Assembly (NCBI GenBank): GCA_013398175.1
Contig: VZRZ01001244.1
Span: 2,512,881-2,576,880 of the forward strand
DNA: 64,000 nucleotides
Source: Climacteris rufus
Taxonomy: Eukaryota > Chordata > Aves > Passeriformes > Climacteridae
Direction of reading: 5' to 3'
The notes under the pieces were generated by a model. The model did no database searches, was not told the DNA's origin, and was given only the letters and a program-made list of their open reading frames with translations. The translations under genes were made by a program, and so were the position numbers. Below, in pieces: positions 24,782 to 35,000 of this stretch; position 1 is the stretch's first letter, and every line of letters starts with the position of its first letter.

Positions 24782-25656
24782 GAATCATAGAATCATAGAA
24801 TGTGCTGAGTTGGAAGGGACCCATCATGATCATCAAGTCCAACTCCTGTCCCTGCACAGGACACCCCAAGAGTCACACCATGTGCTCAAGAGTATTGTCC
24901 AAATGCTTCTTGAATTCAGACAAGTTTGGTGCTGTGACCACTTCCTTGAGGACTCAGTTCAGGGTCCAACCACCCTTGGTGAAAAAAGCTCTCCTGATAT
25001 CCAACATAAATTTCCCTGACTCAATTTCATACCATTTCCATGAGTTCAGTCAATGGTCACAAGAGTAAGAGATCAGTGTCTGCCCCTCCTCTTCCCCTCA
25101 CAAGGAAATGGTAGCTGCAGTGAGGTCCCCCCTCAGTCTCCTCCAGGTTGAATGAACCAGGTGATGTCAGCCACTCCTTATAAGTCTTCCCCCCCAGACC
25201 TTTCACCCTTCTCGTTGTCCTCCTTTGGATGTTCTCTACTAGCTTACTATCTTTTTTATACTGTGGCACCCAAAACTACACACGGAACTCAAGGTGGGGC
25301 CACCCCAGTGCAGAGCAGAGCAGGACAATCCCCTCCCTTGCCCAGCTGGTGATCTTGTGCTTGATGTCCCCCAGGAAAGGGTTGGCCTTCCTGGCTACCA
25401 GGGCACTGCTGACTCATGTTCAACTTGCCATTGACTAAGATCCCTAGATCACTTTTCACCATGATTCTTCCCTGACTCTTGCTCCCTAGTCTGTACACAC
25501 AACCAAGGTTGCCCTCTCCCCGGTGCAGAATCCACCACTTGCCCTTGTTAAAGGCATGTGGTTGGTGATTGGCCATTTCTCTAATTTGTCGAGGTCTCTC
25601 TGCAGGACCTCTCTGCCCTCGAGACAGTCAACCACTTCCTCCAATTTAATGTCATA
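24782..25656 (-). mobile_element. CR1 LINE, long 3' part, minus strand
   Basis: The element begins with the inverted CR1 terminal octamer repeats ('gaatcatagaatcatagaat' at 24782-24801). It runs through 'ttggaagggacccatcatg' near 24811, 'ctcctgatatccaacat' near 24991, 'cctcagtctcctccagg' near 25131 and the 3' extension ('ttggccttcctggctacc' near 25382) to 'ccaatttaatgtcat' near 25656. The terminal (GAATCATA)n run is intact on the 3' side; the 5' side is truncated. All open frames in it are shadows. Confidence 0.94.
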
Positions 25657-26092
25657 TAGCAAGATCTAAAGGATTAGAGGGTGGCAGAGAGGAGTTTCAT
25701 AAGTGAAAGCAGAGTAGACTTTGACAGTGGCAGAAGAGGAGTTTTTCATTAACTATTTTATGAACCAGAGAAGGGTGAAGAGGGACACAGAAGTCAAGAA
25801 GATTATACATTACAGAAGTACACTGAGAGGTTATTTTACCTCAATAGATCTGCCATCTGAAAGTCTCCTGAATCACTTGACCCATTTCATTGAATTTAAT
25901 CATCTCAAATACAAGTCTACTTGAGAGTAAAAGAAAATCACCTCAGCCACTTTTAAACTCATACTGCCACTGCTGCAGCAGTGGGATGGCCTTGTGCATG
26001 TCTTGAGAAGGAGACATGTAGATATACAAATTGTGTTCGTTCATTCAAGAACATTAAGTTTGCCAACACAGGTCTTGCTGCCAGAAGACATA
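25657..26092. other. Short spacer between CR1 copies, nothing recognised
   Basis: About 440 bp without any gene or repeat that I can identify. Confidence 0.45.
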
Positions 26093-26271
26093 CAATCACA
26101 GAATCATTAAGGTTGAAAAAGACTCCAAGATCATCAAATCCAACCTTTGACCAAACACCACCATGTCAACTAAACCACAGCACTCAGTGCCATGTCCAGT
26201 CAATTCCTGAGCATCTCCAGAGATGGTGGCTCCACCATCTCCCTGGGCAGCCCATTCCAATATTTAACCAC
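26093..26271 (-). mobile_element. CR1 LINE, 3' segment, split by LTR insertion
   Basis: It begins with the inverted CR1 tail ('caatcacagaatcattaagg' at 26093-26112) and continues through 'cagcactcagtgccatg' and 'cagcccattccaatatttaa' up to the ACCAC at 26267-26271. The CR1 sequence resumes in register at 26987 after the LTR, so both segments belong to one insertion. Confidence 0.93.
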
Positions 26272-26554
26272 TGTTATGGTCCAGTTTTATTAGGGGTTGT
26301 TTAGACGTTTCTCTGCCTGAATTAAGGCGCAAATGAGACCATATGCCAGTCAATAACATAGGTTTTGTTTGATTGTAAATATAAGAGAGAAAGACAGAAA
26401 GAGAAGGGAGAAATAGGAAAAGAGGTGGGGGGACAGAGAGTGACAGAGAAAGAAAATATCACCACTCCGTGGATCCCAGCAATGTTGTGTTGATCCTCCC
26501 CAGCAGGTCTTCTTGATGGTGAAAGTCCCCAAACAGAGTGTAGAATTCCCCGGG

Positions 26555-26563
26555 TTTATATAC
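26555..26563 (-). promoter_or_regulatory. TATA box of the nested LTR
   Basis: The plus strand reads tttatatac, giving a TATATAAA box on the minus strand, directly next to the GC-rich U3 repeats that start at 26576. This is the expected U3 promoter layout. Confidence 0.6.
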
Positions 26564-26575
26564 TCTCCAGCTGGG

Positions 26576-26797
26576 TGGCAATGCCTGGGCATGTTCCCCT
26601 GGGGAGGGGGGAGTCTTTCCCAGCACCCTGGGTCTGTGGCTGTGTCCAGACATGTCCCCCTTGGGGAGGGGGGGAGCCTTCCCCAGCACTCTGGGCCGTG
26701 GCTGGGCACGTTCCTTCCAGGGAAGGCTTTCACAGTACTTTGGCCCCGTGGCAGTGTCTGGCATGTCCACCTCGGGGAGGGGGGTCATCAGCACTGG
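26576..26797. repeat. Four GC-rich tandem units in LTR U3
   Basis: Units start with 'tggc' at 26576, 26637, 26699 and 26749, with lengths of about 61, 62, 50 and 49 bp. Three carry a 'ggggaggggg' core preceded by 'catgtcc' or 'catgttcc'; the third has a diverged core (ccagggaagg). Their place just upstream of the TATA box makes them likely enhancer-type repeats, and the G-runs could form G-quadruplexes. Overlapping open frames here are artefacts of the repeats. Confidence 0.8.
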
Positions 26798-26986
26798 CCT
26801 TTTGTGGATGCATACCTTCCCTCAGCTGAGATAGCTGAACAATAGCTTTTCCCTTTATCTAATCAAGAGTTTGACTTTCAGTCCAAAGTTTCAGTCTTCA
26901 AGGAGGCTTCTCTTTGGTTGTAGTTTCTTAATGAAAAAAAAAACTTTATATCAGTGTTTGAGGCATGAACTTTTCAGTCTCTGACA

Positions 26987-27279
26987 ACCACCCTTTCAGC
27001 AAAGAAATTCTTCCTGATATCCAACCGGAACCTCCCCTCGTGCAGCTTGAGGCTGTTTCCTCTTGTTACTGGTTCCCAGGGAGAAGAGGTCCACCTCCCC
27101 CTCCATTCAGGTAGTTGTAGAGAGTGGTAAGGTTTCCCCAAGCCTCCCGTTCTCCAGGCTAAACAAATCCAGCTCCCTCAGCCATTATTCATAGGATTAG
27201 ACCCTTCAGTAGATTTGTTGCCTTTCTCTGGACACAATCCAACATATCAATGTCTTTCTTGAAGTGTGGGGCCCATATT
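26987..27279 (-). mobile_element. CR1 LINE, continuation after LTR insertion
   Basis: CR1 sequence resumes with 'accaccctttcagcaaagaa' at 26987-27006 and continues through 'ttcttcctgatatccaacc', 'gtgcagcttgaggctg' and 'tgcctttctctggacac' to about 27279. Joined with 26093-26271 (with one ACCAC removed) it forms a normal CR1 3' part. Confidence 0.92.
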
Positions 27280-28349
27280 ATGACCACCAAGCAATTCTTG
27301 AAGCAAGAACTTTGGCTAGACCATGTGGTGGTCCACTCACTCGTAACAGACCACACAGAAAAAATGTGTTTCAGTCAAATCTAGAGAAATTGTGAACACT
27401 TCAAAGGATGAATTCTGAACCAAAGGTCAGCGTGAGTACAAAGCCTTCTGTATTTGTGGTAAACAGCAAACCAGCTCTGAAAATCCAACAGGCTATACTG
27501 AGAAGGGCAAACAATGTAGCCTTTTATTTGAGCACATGTACCCTACCAGTAAGTTTATAGCACTCACCCGTAAGAAAACAGCTTTCTTACTTCAGGCAAA
27601 TAGATAAAGCTCTCTCAGTATTCCCTTGTTTCCTCTATGGTGTATATGGTGCAAACAATGGGCTAGTGGGTTGGGAGTACACCTGCTGGAAATAGGAACC
27701 ATTCCATTGACGTCAAAGTCACTAACCTCCAGCGGCACCAAGTGAGAACCTGGCCTAGAATATGTTTTGACATTTGCAAAATGCTAATTTTTTTAAGCCG
27801 CTGTCCCTTTTTTCAAGCAAAAGTCTGCCTGTTGCAGTTGCTGCACAGCTCATACACATCTGTGAAATAGTCTAAAATTCAGGGCTGTACTTAAAAAAAA
27901 AAATTAAAAAAGAGCTGAAAAAAGAAAAACAAATGGTCTTTGTTCCCCAGTAATTTAGGAGGAGGAGCAATTAATAAACAAAACAGCCAAAAAAAAAGAT
28001 AAATATTTCACTTCACCTTTTGATGCCTTTAATCATCTTGTTCTCTTTGAGTTTAGACACTTTTATAATTAACATTCTGCTAATTGTTCAGATTCAGGCT
28101 GACCATCGCATACTATTTATGGTATACCATTTAAAAGGACTTCTCAGTTTAAAAAACTTCTCAGAAAGAAAAACAAAGCACTGAGATAACAAGAATCTCA
28201 TTCCTATTTTGCAGTGCCTTTTTCAAGGATAGGACTTGGACCCTAACTTTCCAAGTTTCCTCAAAACTCATAACTTCTGCTGAAACAGCAGCTCTGTTGG
28301 ATGTAGTGCACATGTGCTCTTGTATGGATCTGTCCCAGTGGAAAGGGAC
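27280..28349. other. AT-rich sequence, no gene recognised
   Basis: About 1.1 kb with no gene or confident repeat. An A-rich stretch lies at 27892-27945. Confidence 0.45.
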
Positions 28350-29330
28350 TCTGCACAGCCTCAGAATAAAGAGTGAAGTATCTCTTGCACACATACAGGC
28401 CATACGGTTGCCAAGTTGGTGAAGAGGGCTTTAAATTAAACCTAATAGGGGAGGTCAATCCATCAGTCCATCCCAGTCCAACCAGTTTGATGCCAGTGCC
28501 AGCAATAGATGCCCAGAGCCTGGAGAGGGATCACTGATCAGCAGGAGCACCTGAAGAGCAGCACAAATGAATTTCAGCCACTCCAGCCAGGAAGTCAGCC
28601 TCATTGGAGGGCCAACTTTAAAGCCTTTATGCAAACAGACAGAGAATGAGGAATAAGCAAGAGGAGTCAAATGCACACAACTGCAGGGCTAGGGTCTTAC
28701 CGGCGTAGTGGAAACCTAATGATATGACTCCTATGACTGGAGTGTTGGGATGGAAGGACACTGGGTCTTTAGGGACAAGCAGGGAAGATGAGGACATTGG
28801 CACTCTCTATGTCAATGACCAGCCAGAGCACATGGAGTTTCACCTTGGGATGGCTGAGGAGATGACAGAGCTCATGGGTGAGGATTAAAGGGAGGGCAGG
28901 GATGGGTGACATTATAGTAGGATTCTGATAGAGGCCACCTGACCAGGAAGACCAAGAAGATGAAGGGATAAGCAATCCAGGAGGTTCCTGAAATGTGCTG
29001 ATGATAACTTCTCCAAGTGATAGGGGAGCCAACGATGAGAAGTGCTATGCTGGACCTTGTTCTTGCCAACAGGGAATTTGCTGATGGCAAATATGAGGTT
29101 TAAGGGCAGCCTTGGCTGCAGCAGCCATGAAATGTTGGAGCTCAAGATCAAGGGCAGTGAGGAGGGCACACAGCAAGCTCACTACCCTGGACTTCAGGAG
29201 AGCAGACTCTGGCCTCTTCAAAGATCTGCTTGGTGGACTACTGTGGGATAAAGCCCTGAAGGGAAGAGGGGCCTGAGAAGGCTGGTTAATATTCAGGAAT
29301 CACCTACGCCAAAATGTTCAGCTCTCTCTA
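28350..29330 (+). mobile_element. CR1 LINE, degenerate 5'/endonuclease-coding part
   Basis: Sense-strand CR1 sequence from the start of the element and its ORF2 endonuclease region. Recognisable pieces, in order: 'gaagagggctttaaatta' near 28420, 'gggataagcaatccagg' near 28966, 'gaggagccaac'-like text near 29022, 'agcccttgg'-type text near 29106-29120, then 'ctggacttcaggagagcaga' at 29188-29207 and 'gataaagccctgaagggaag' near 29247. No single frame stays open and several parts are missing, so it is an inactive fossil. The match fades after about 29310. Most CR1 copies lack this 5' part, so it is one of the longer source elements here. Confidence 0.8.
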
Positions 29331-29827
29331 TTCTCATTTCCAGGCTCTCCAATATGTTGTCTAGGGTGCAGATATTGACTTGCCATTAGACAACTGCAGG
29401 ATTCAAGAGTTCATGGCAGAGTTCCTTCTCTAGACTGCCTTTACAATCAAGGGAGACAAACAGGAATTCCTTGGCTGGGATGCCTTCTTGGGCCATCTAC
29501 CTTTGAAGAGGATCATCTTAAATGCATCTTTTTCTGCAGTGATCTGTATGTCTGGAGTAATTATTTCAGGCAAGATGTTAACATTAAAGATATGCAAATT
29601 GAGGTGCACAAATAAAGATAAAATCAATTTTTAAATAAAATAATAATAAAAACAATACTAAAAGAAACTACTTCAGAGTTATACTGTCACAAAGATGTGA
29701 GCATGGCTCTGCCAACCCAGAGGACCATGTGGCAGGAAGCAGTGCTGAGAATCAGTACTAAGACAGAGCAGGAAGGGTGGTGGGCAGAGGGGAGTCTGCT
29801 CCCTGACACCTTTCTTATCCCCTCTCC

Positions 29828-29842
29828 CTCTCTCTCTCTCTC
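29828..29842. repeat. (TC)n microsatellite
   Basis: An uninterrupted CT/TC run within a longer pyrimidine-rich stretch starting near 29819. Confidence 0.8.
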
Positions 29843-29927
29843 CCATGGCTTGAACACTTCACAGAGTAGGGGTTTCCTCAGGCAGATGTTGACTAATGAG
29901 TCAGTCACCAATATTTTGTCAATTTCA

Positions 29928-29951
29928 TTGTTGTTGTTATTGTTGTTGTTG
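29928..29951. repeat. Interrupted (GTT)n microsatellite
   Basis: Seven GTT-like units with one ATT interruption. Confidence 0.8.
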
Positions 29952-30183
29952 CACTTATTTTATATACTTCTGTCCTCCAGCACAATATTTAACCATGACT
30001 TCTACAAATTCATTATGCATTTCATTCTTGAAAATCTCAAGGGTTTGTTCTTCTGGACAGTGAATAGAAGCTCTTGGGACAGTAAAAGCTGGAGTTTTTT
30101 GGAGGGGTGTATCTGTTCTAACAGTTTGATTTTAACTCACTTCCTCACTGCCTTGGGGAGCACGTGTGCCCCCTTGAGTTACA

Positions 30184-30188
30184 CATAG
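30184..30188. repeat. Target-site duplication, left copy (CATAG)
   Basis: CATAG precedes the LTR start at 30189 and recurs at 30544-30548. The identity actually extends to nine bases (tacacatag at 30180-30188 and 30540-30548); only five can be duplication if the LTR ends in ...taataca. Confidence 0.7.
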
Positions 30189-30543
30189 TGTTGCCCATTT
30201 TTCACTGTAAAATAGCTAGTTTTCTCTGTTAGACAGTCTCAAGGACGATTTCTGTAAACATAGCTATGTTGTTGTAAAAATTATCTTTTTACATTCCTTT
30301 CCCATGGACACAGATCCCTTTGACGGACACTTCTTGTAACCAATATAGTTAGAGACGGAAGTGTTAATTTTCTCCAATGATCTGTGATTTCTAAAAGTGT
30401 ATATAAGAATTAAACGAAAAGGGTTTCCCCCCCCTTTTCCGCCCTTGCTCTGAACAAGAACTTTCGGACTCCAGCTCTCATTAATTCTGCGTCTCGACTG
30501 ATTACCGGGATAAGCCGTAATAACGGGGCATCGCGGTAATACA
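30189..30543 (+). mobile_element. Solo LTR, plus strand, 355 bp, CpG-rich
   Basis: The element runs from tgttgccc to ggtaataca (TG...CA ends) between repeats of CATAG. A TATATAAG box lies at 30400-30407, followed closely by ATTAAA at 30409-30414. The second half holds about ten CpGs in 170 bp, for example in 'gcgtctcgac' and 'catcgcgg', unlike the CpG-poor flanks. Methylated CpGs decay quickly in vertebrates, so this suggests a fairly young insertion. No internal viral genes adjoin it. The family cannot be named. Confidence 0.75.
30400..30407 (+). promoter_or_regulatory. TATA box of the CpG-rich solo LTR
   Basis: TATATAAG lies about 211 bp into the LTR, a normal U3 position. Confidence 0.55.
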
Positions 30544-30548
30544 CATAG

Positions 30549-31389
30549 TAAGCTCAAACATGCACAGGTTGAGGACTGTTTCAGCTCAAGGAAATTATTA
30601 AGGAAGTGATTGAAAGTTTAGAAATGAGCTTTCTGCAGTCATAAATCTGTACTGCTCTATTTATGTTAGGGAAGTCTTTGATATACACATATATACATTT
30701 TTATTGTCAGATTTTTTCAAACTATTCCTCTATTTTGGTTTACTGTAGTGTGAAAACATTCCAAACATTTTTTATTTGGACTTGTTTAGGATGACAGGTG
30801 CCTTTTTAGAGTGTTTGGGAAGATTCCTTTGTGAGTTACAGTGGTATATGATATAATGTAAACAGTTTTATTTATTGGATATAAAAATTCATCTTTAATG
30901 GAAGGCACACTGGATTATGTGCCAGCTGTGGAGGTGATAGGGCAGTGCACTGTGGAGTAGGACCAGTATAGAGCAGGTGACTTGAAAGTAACAGTGCTAT
31001 CAAATTTAAACACATGAGCCACCATGATATGATTTCACCCTTAGCAACCTGATCTCAGACATATGCTGGCACTGTGACAAAGAGCCCTTTGTCTCCAAGG
31101 CCCCATTTTGAATGCAACATAAACTGGTAGAAAATAAAGTAGGTACCTAGCTTCTGTCTCTCATTAGCTTGTATAAAATTAATTGCATACTGTCACATAT
31201 TTTTAATGATGGGGCATGAAAACTTCATGCTACTTGATCCCATTCTGTCCGCACTTGTGCCCTGTCGACCATGAAACCATTTCAAAATACTTTTTTATGG
31301 AGTTTAATGCCAGAAGAGGCCAATAAAAGACCTACACTCTGTGTCACATGTGATTGTACTGCAGTTAGTTATCCTTGTATTGAGTTCGG
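30549..31389. other. AT-rich sequence, no gene recognised
   Basis: About 840 bp between two LTRs with no identifiable feature. Confidence 0.45.
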
Positions 31390-32075
31390 TGATCCAGGAG
31401 AAGCTGTGTCTGGCCCATGCTTGGGCAGAACCTGTTCCAGTCAGCTCCAGCAAATCCATCACAGGGCACAGCTGAGCCCAGCAACCACAATGGTGGTGCC
31501 TCGGGGAAAGTATACTTAAGAAAGGGAAAAATACCCTTCTGCTTGGCAGAGGAGGGTGAGGAAAAATGTGAGAGGAACAGCCCTGAAGACGGCAAGGTCA
31601 ATGGAAAAGCAGAGGGAGGAGATACTCCAGGTGCTGGACCACAGGAGCTCTCCAACACTTGGAGAAGACCACAGTGATGCAGATTGTTCCCCTGAAGCCC
31701 ATGGAAGTCCACAGTTGAGCAGATATCCAAAGAGCAACCCATGGAGACCCTGTGCAGGAGCAGGTGGTTGGAGGAAGTTGCAGCCTGTGGAGATCCCATA
31801 CAAGATCAGGCTCCTGGTAGGAACTGTGGCCTTTAGGGAGAAGCCAACACATGGACAGGTTTTCTGGTAGGAATGGTGAACCTGTAAGAGTCCCACAGTC
31901 AAAAAAAGGAAAACTGTGAGGAGGAAGGAGCAGCAGAGGGGAGCTGTTATGGATTGACAACAAACCTCATTCTCCATCCCTCTGCACCATTCAAGAAGGA
32001 GGGATTATAGCAATCAGGAATGGTGAGTGAAGCTGAGCCTGAGAAAAGAAAAGGAAAATGGCTACAGGCTGTCTC
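31390..32075 (+). mobile_element. ERV LTR, 3'-truncated, plus strand
   Basis: The order of blocks matches a common avian ERVL-type LTR. A U3 part has 'cagaacctgttccagtcagc' near 31425 and a TATA-like 'tatacttaag' at 31511-31520, then an R region with 'gtgagaggaacagccctgaa' near 31567. Degenerate repeats of about 50-60 bp follow, built on 'agcccatgga'/'agcctgtgga' (31640-31880), then 'cctcattctccatccctctg' near 31964 and 'tgaagctgagcctgagaa' near 32028. The sequence breaks off near 32075, before the expected polyadenylation signal and U5. Open frames on both strands are shadows of the LTR. The left edge is approximate. Confidence 0.72.
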
Positions 32076-35000
32076 TCAAAAAATAAAACAAACAAAACCA
32101 CAAAAACAACCAAAATCTTTCAGATACTATCTGTATTGAACCAAATGTTTACAGAGATCAAATTTAGTTTTAAAGAATCCAAACATTGTCCTTCCACCAT
32201 CATCCTTGAAAGCTGTTTTGAGGTTTTCCTATCCTCACGAATAGGAAATTTGTAGGGTAAACTGGTCAAAGATTAGCTTTCAGCCAAAAGGTACTGGAAG
32301 GTTTTGCAAACAGATGTAAGTCTTGTTTTCTATCTCTCAGTGACTAGGTACAGTGACTGCTTTGCGTCTCAGTATCCTTTTTTATTAAACCAAAAAGAGC
32401 CACCTCAAACCACTTAAGCTTCACAGCAGAATGTTTTTTCACCCAGACTCTTGATTATTTTGTAGCCTTTTCCCGAACTCAGAAGTATCCCACATTCTTC
32501 AACAATTCTGGTCATCAGGATGAGTCTAGCAGCATCTTACTAATGCTGTGTTTGCAGGCAAGAATATGATGGATCAACATGTATTTCTATATTCTTTCTC
32601 ATATGTCCAGAAAATTGTAACAGTTTTATATGTCCCAGCATTGGATGGAGTCATTTATCTAAAGCATAAATCTTTGGTTTCCAAAAGAAAGTCTCTAAAC
32701 CCTTGACTCTGTCTGCATGCTTGATTCTCATGTGATACTTGTATCTTTCTGCACTTATTCATATTGTATGGAGTGATTCACTCCAAGTGATAGAGAGAGA
32801 ACTGTCTTGCATCTCTGTAATGATGTGCGGAGAAAATTAGAAGTGTATGGGGACATTTTTCCCTAATTTTTTTTTTGTGCTGAGCTTCATGAACATCTGC
32901 TGCTATCCTGAAATGAGTCACAACTTTAAAAGCATAATTCTACAGCACATAGTGTAATTTTATTCACTATATTTTAGTGGGTGTGTGATTCCTGTGTAAA
33001 ATATTTGAGCTATTTTCTATATACAGAAATGTCTATTTTCCTCAATTTGCACAACTTCTTTCCATTACTAAGCTGGTCCAACAATGTTGAGCAGCAAGGG
33101 AGTGCACCTTGTAAAGAGAAATGAGGGAAGATGGGCTTCTGCCTTGCTCTTGGGGTGCAGCAAGTGCAGGGAGTTGAAGCTGGGGCTGAGTGGTTCTTAG
33201 CCCCACGTGCTACCACTGTATCTGCAGTCAGTGTGTGACTCACTCTCACAGGACCAGCGAGTGACTGCCAGAATTAGCATCCCGCCTGCAGTTTTGAAAA
33301 GAGCTGGGCCCTCTTTGCTGTGATAGTTTATATTGCATCCTGGGATTCCTTACAAAGTAATATTTTTATTTGCCTCACTAAATCATCCATCAAAAATGTC
33401 TATTTTTTTCAAGTGCTAAAAAAGCATTTTTTAGCAGAGTTTGTACTTTCTCTCACTCTTCTGATAAGAGTGTAAAATTTCCTGCACACAAGTTAACTGA
33501 ATCTTTTATATATGAGGGACGTTTCAGGCTGAGGTTCAAGAAGTATGACTACTGAAAGACATGGATTTGCCTTATTTTGATTTTTATTTCTGTTGGCTTA
33601 TAGAACTTAAAATTCACGTTACAAGAAATAGCCAAATGCTAATTCTATTTAAAAACTTGTTCAAAATTAAATTAAAAAATAAGAAAAGAAAGCCAGGCTT
33701 GTATGAACCTTCATCTCAGCTGATTTTGATTTTTAGAGTATTATTTACTATACTACAGCAGAGAGCACTCTGGCTTTACAGGAAGGTACTTTATGGATTT
33801 ATTCAGGTGACAAATACCATGGCATGATTTTATCAGGATGATAAAAGAAATATGTTTACCTTACTCTAATGTAATCTCAGGCTTACTTTAAAGCACTCAA
33901 AAAGCTAATTAAACCAACAAGTATTTGTTCTTCATTTCTATTTCACTCAGGTATGATTTTAAAATAAATTATAGGAAAGTACTTTCTAGACAATTTCACA
34001 ACGTGAGCTGTGGAGGCCTGTTTTAGGTGGACATGATCTCCTGATTAACATTTCTGTATGAAATCACTAGTGTAAATGTTGTCTTAAATGACTGAGCACC
34101 AACGTTTCCTGAAAATAGCCAAAACTACCTTCAGGCAGAAACTGATGTATCTATAGGCATTTAGGAGTATGGCAGTTCAGTGCCACATTACACTCTGTGT
34201 TAATTCAAAATCCTAATGGATTTTCATGTAGAAAGTATCTATTCTGGCCAATTTTAACAACAGTTGAATATTTTTGCAGGTTTTAGAGCGTTGCAATAGA
34301 AACAAGTAAAGTCTAAAGAAAAAAAAATTCATTACATTTAAACTCCTTTTAGAGTTTCCAGTCAGACGAGCTCATGGTCCAGCTGTAAACTGAAAATATA
34401 TCATAAACTGGGAAGAGCGCGGAGGGAAGGAAACAAAAAGGAAGAAAAATAAAAGTTATGTCATAATTATTTTCGTGGTATCACCGGTAATTAATAAGCA
34501 AAGTAGATAATTGCTACCTTCTGAAGCCAAGTGTTTGTTATTTAGTTTTGACTATCTTGCATGTTTTTAATTAATTTTGTGTTTGCATTGGAAAGTTCTT
34601 ACCCCAAACGTCAACTTTTCCCTTTAGCATTAGCAGATTTTTAATGCTCTAGTGATACTGCCAAGAAAGTTTGACAAAAAAGATTATAAGGTAACCTGAA
34701 ATGGCCCAGTTCATTAGCCCTTCTGGATGTGAAGTATTCTTTTCCACAGGCAACCTCTAACAAAATAGACACAGTGTATACGGAAAGATCTGGAAATATC
34801 AATTAGAAATACACTAAACAGATCTCAGTTTTTCTAATAAAATACCATATTTATTCCACTGTCTGAGACTATAGTTTCCTCCCCAAATTACCTTAATGGC
34901 ATTCAGTCAAAAGAATTTCCCAAAGTCTGGTGTAAAACAGAATAAGTGACCTAGAGCTATGTAGAAATATAATTATTTATTCTCCTTCCTTAAATTATTT

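Larger units (their letters stand above)
26272..26986 (-). mobile_element. LTR nested in CR1, minus strand, 715 bp
   Basis: The insertion reads tgttatggtcc...tctctgaca on the plus strand (TG...CA ends) and is bounded by an exact 5-bp duplication, ACCAC, at 26267-26271 and 26987-26991. Minus orientation is shown by the TATATAAA box (plus 26555-26563) lying between a repeat-rich U3 at higher coordinates and the R/U5 side at lower coordinates. The U3 contains four GC-rich tandem units (26576-26797). No internal retroviral genes are present, so it is a solo LTR. The family is unknown; the 5-bp duplication suggests an ERVL-like or related class. Confidence 0.88.
29331..30179. other. Unassigned sequence with simple repeats
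   Basis: No gene was recognised. It contains a (TC)n run at 29828-29842 and an interrupted (GTT)n run at 29928-29951. The 163-codon frame at 29697-30188 spans both simple repeats and has no supporting signal. Confidence 0.45.

Noticed and set aside
24782..24801. Octamer repeat 'gaatcatagaatcatag' considered as a microsatellite
   Set aside because: It is the inverted terminal repeat tail of the CR1 that follows and needs no separate explanation.
26350..26845. Several overlapping frames of 60-127 codons on both strands
   Set aside because: They are produced by the GC-rich tandem repeats in the nested LTR's U3, not by genes.
29697..30188. 163-codon plus-strand open frame
   Set aside because: It runs through (TC)n and (GTT)n microsatellites, which produce Ser and Leu runs, and ends at the LTR target duplication.
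30189..30270. LTR start first placed near 30264, where a 'tgttgttgtaaaa' run begins
   Set aside because: No matching duplication exists at that edge, whereas 30189 gives TG at the start and an exact flanking repeat on both sides.
31365..31977. Overlapping minus-strand frames of 121-153 codons
   Set aside because: They lie opposite the LTR at 31390-32075 and reflect its repeat structure.
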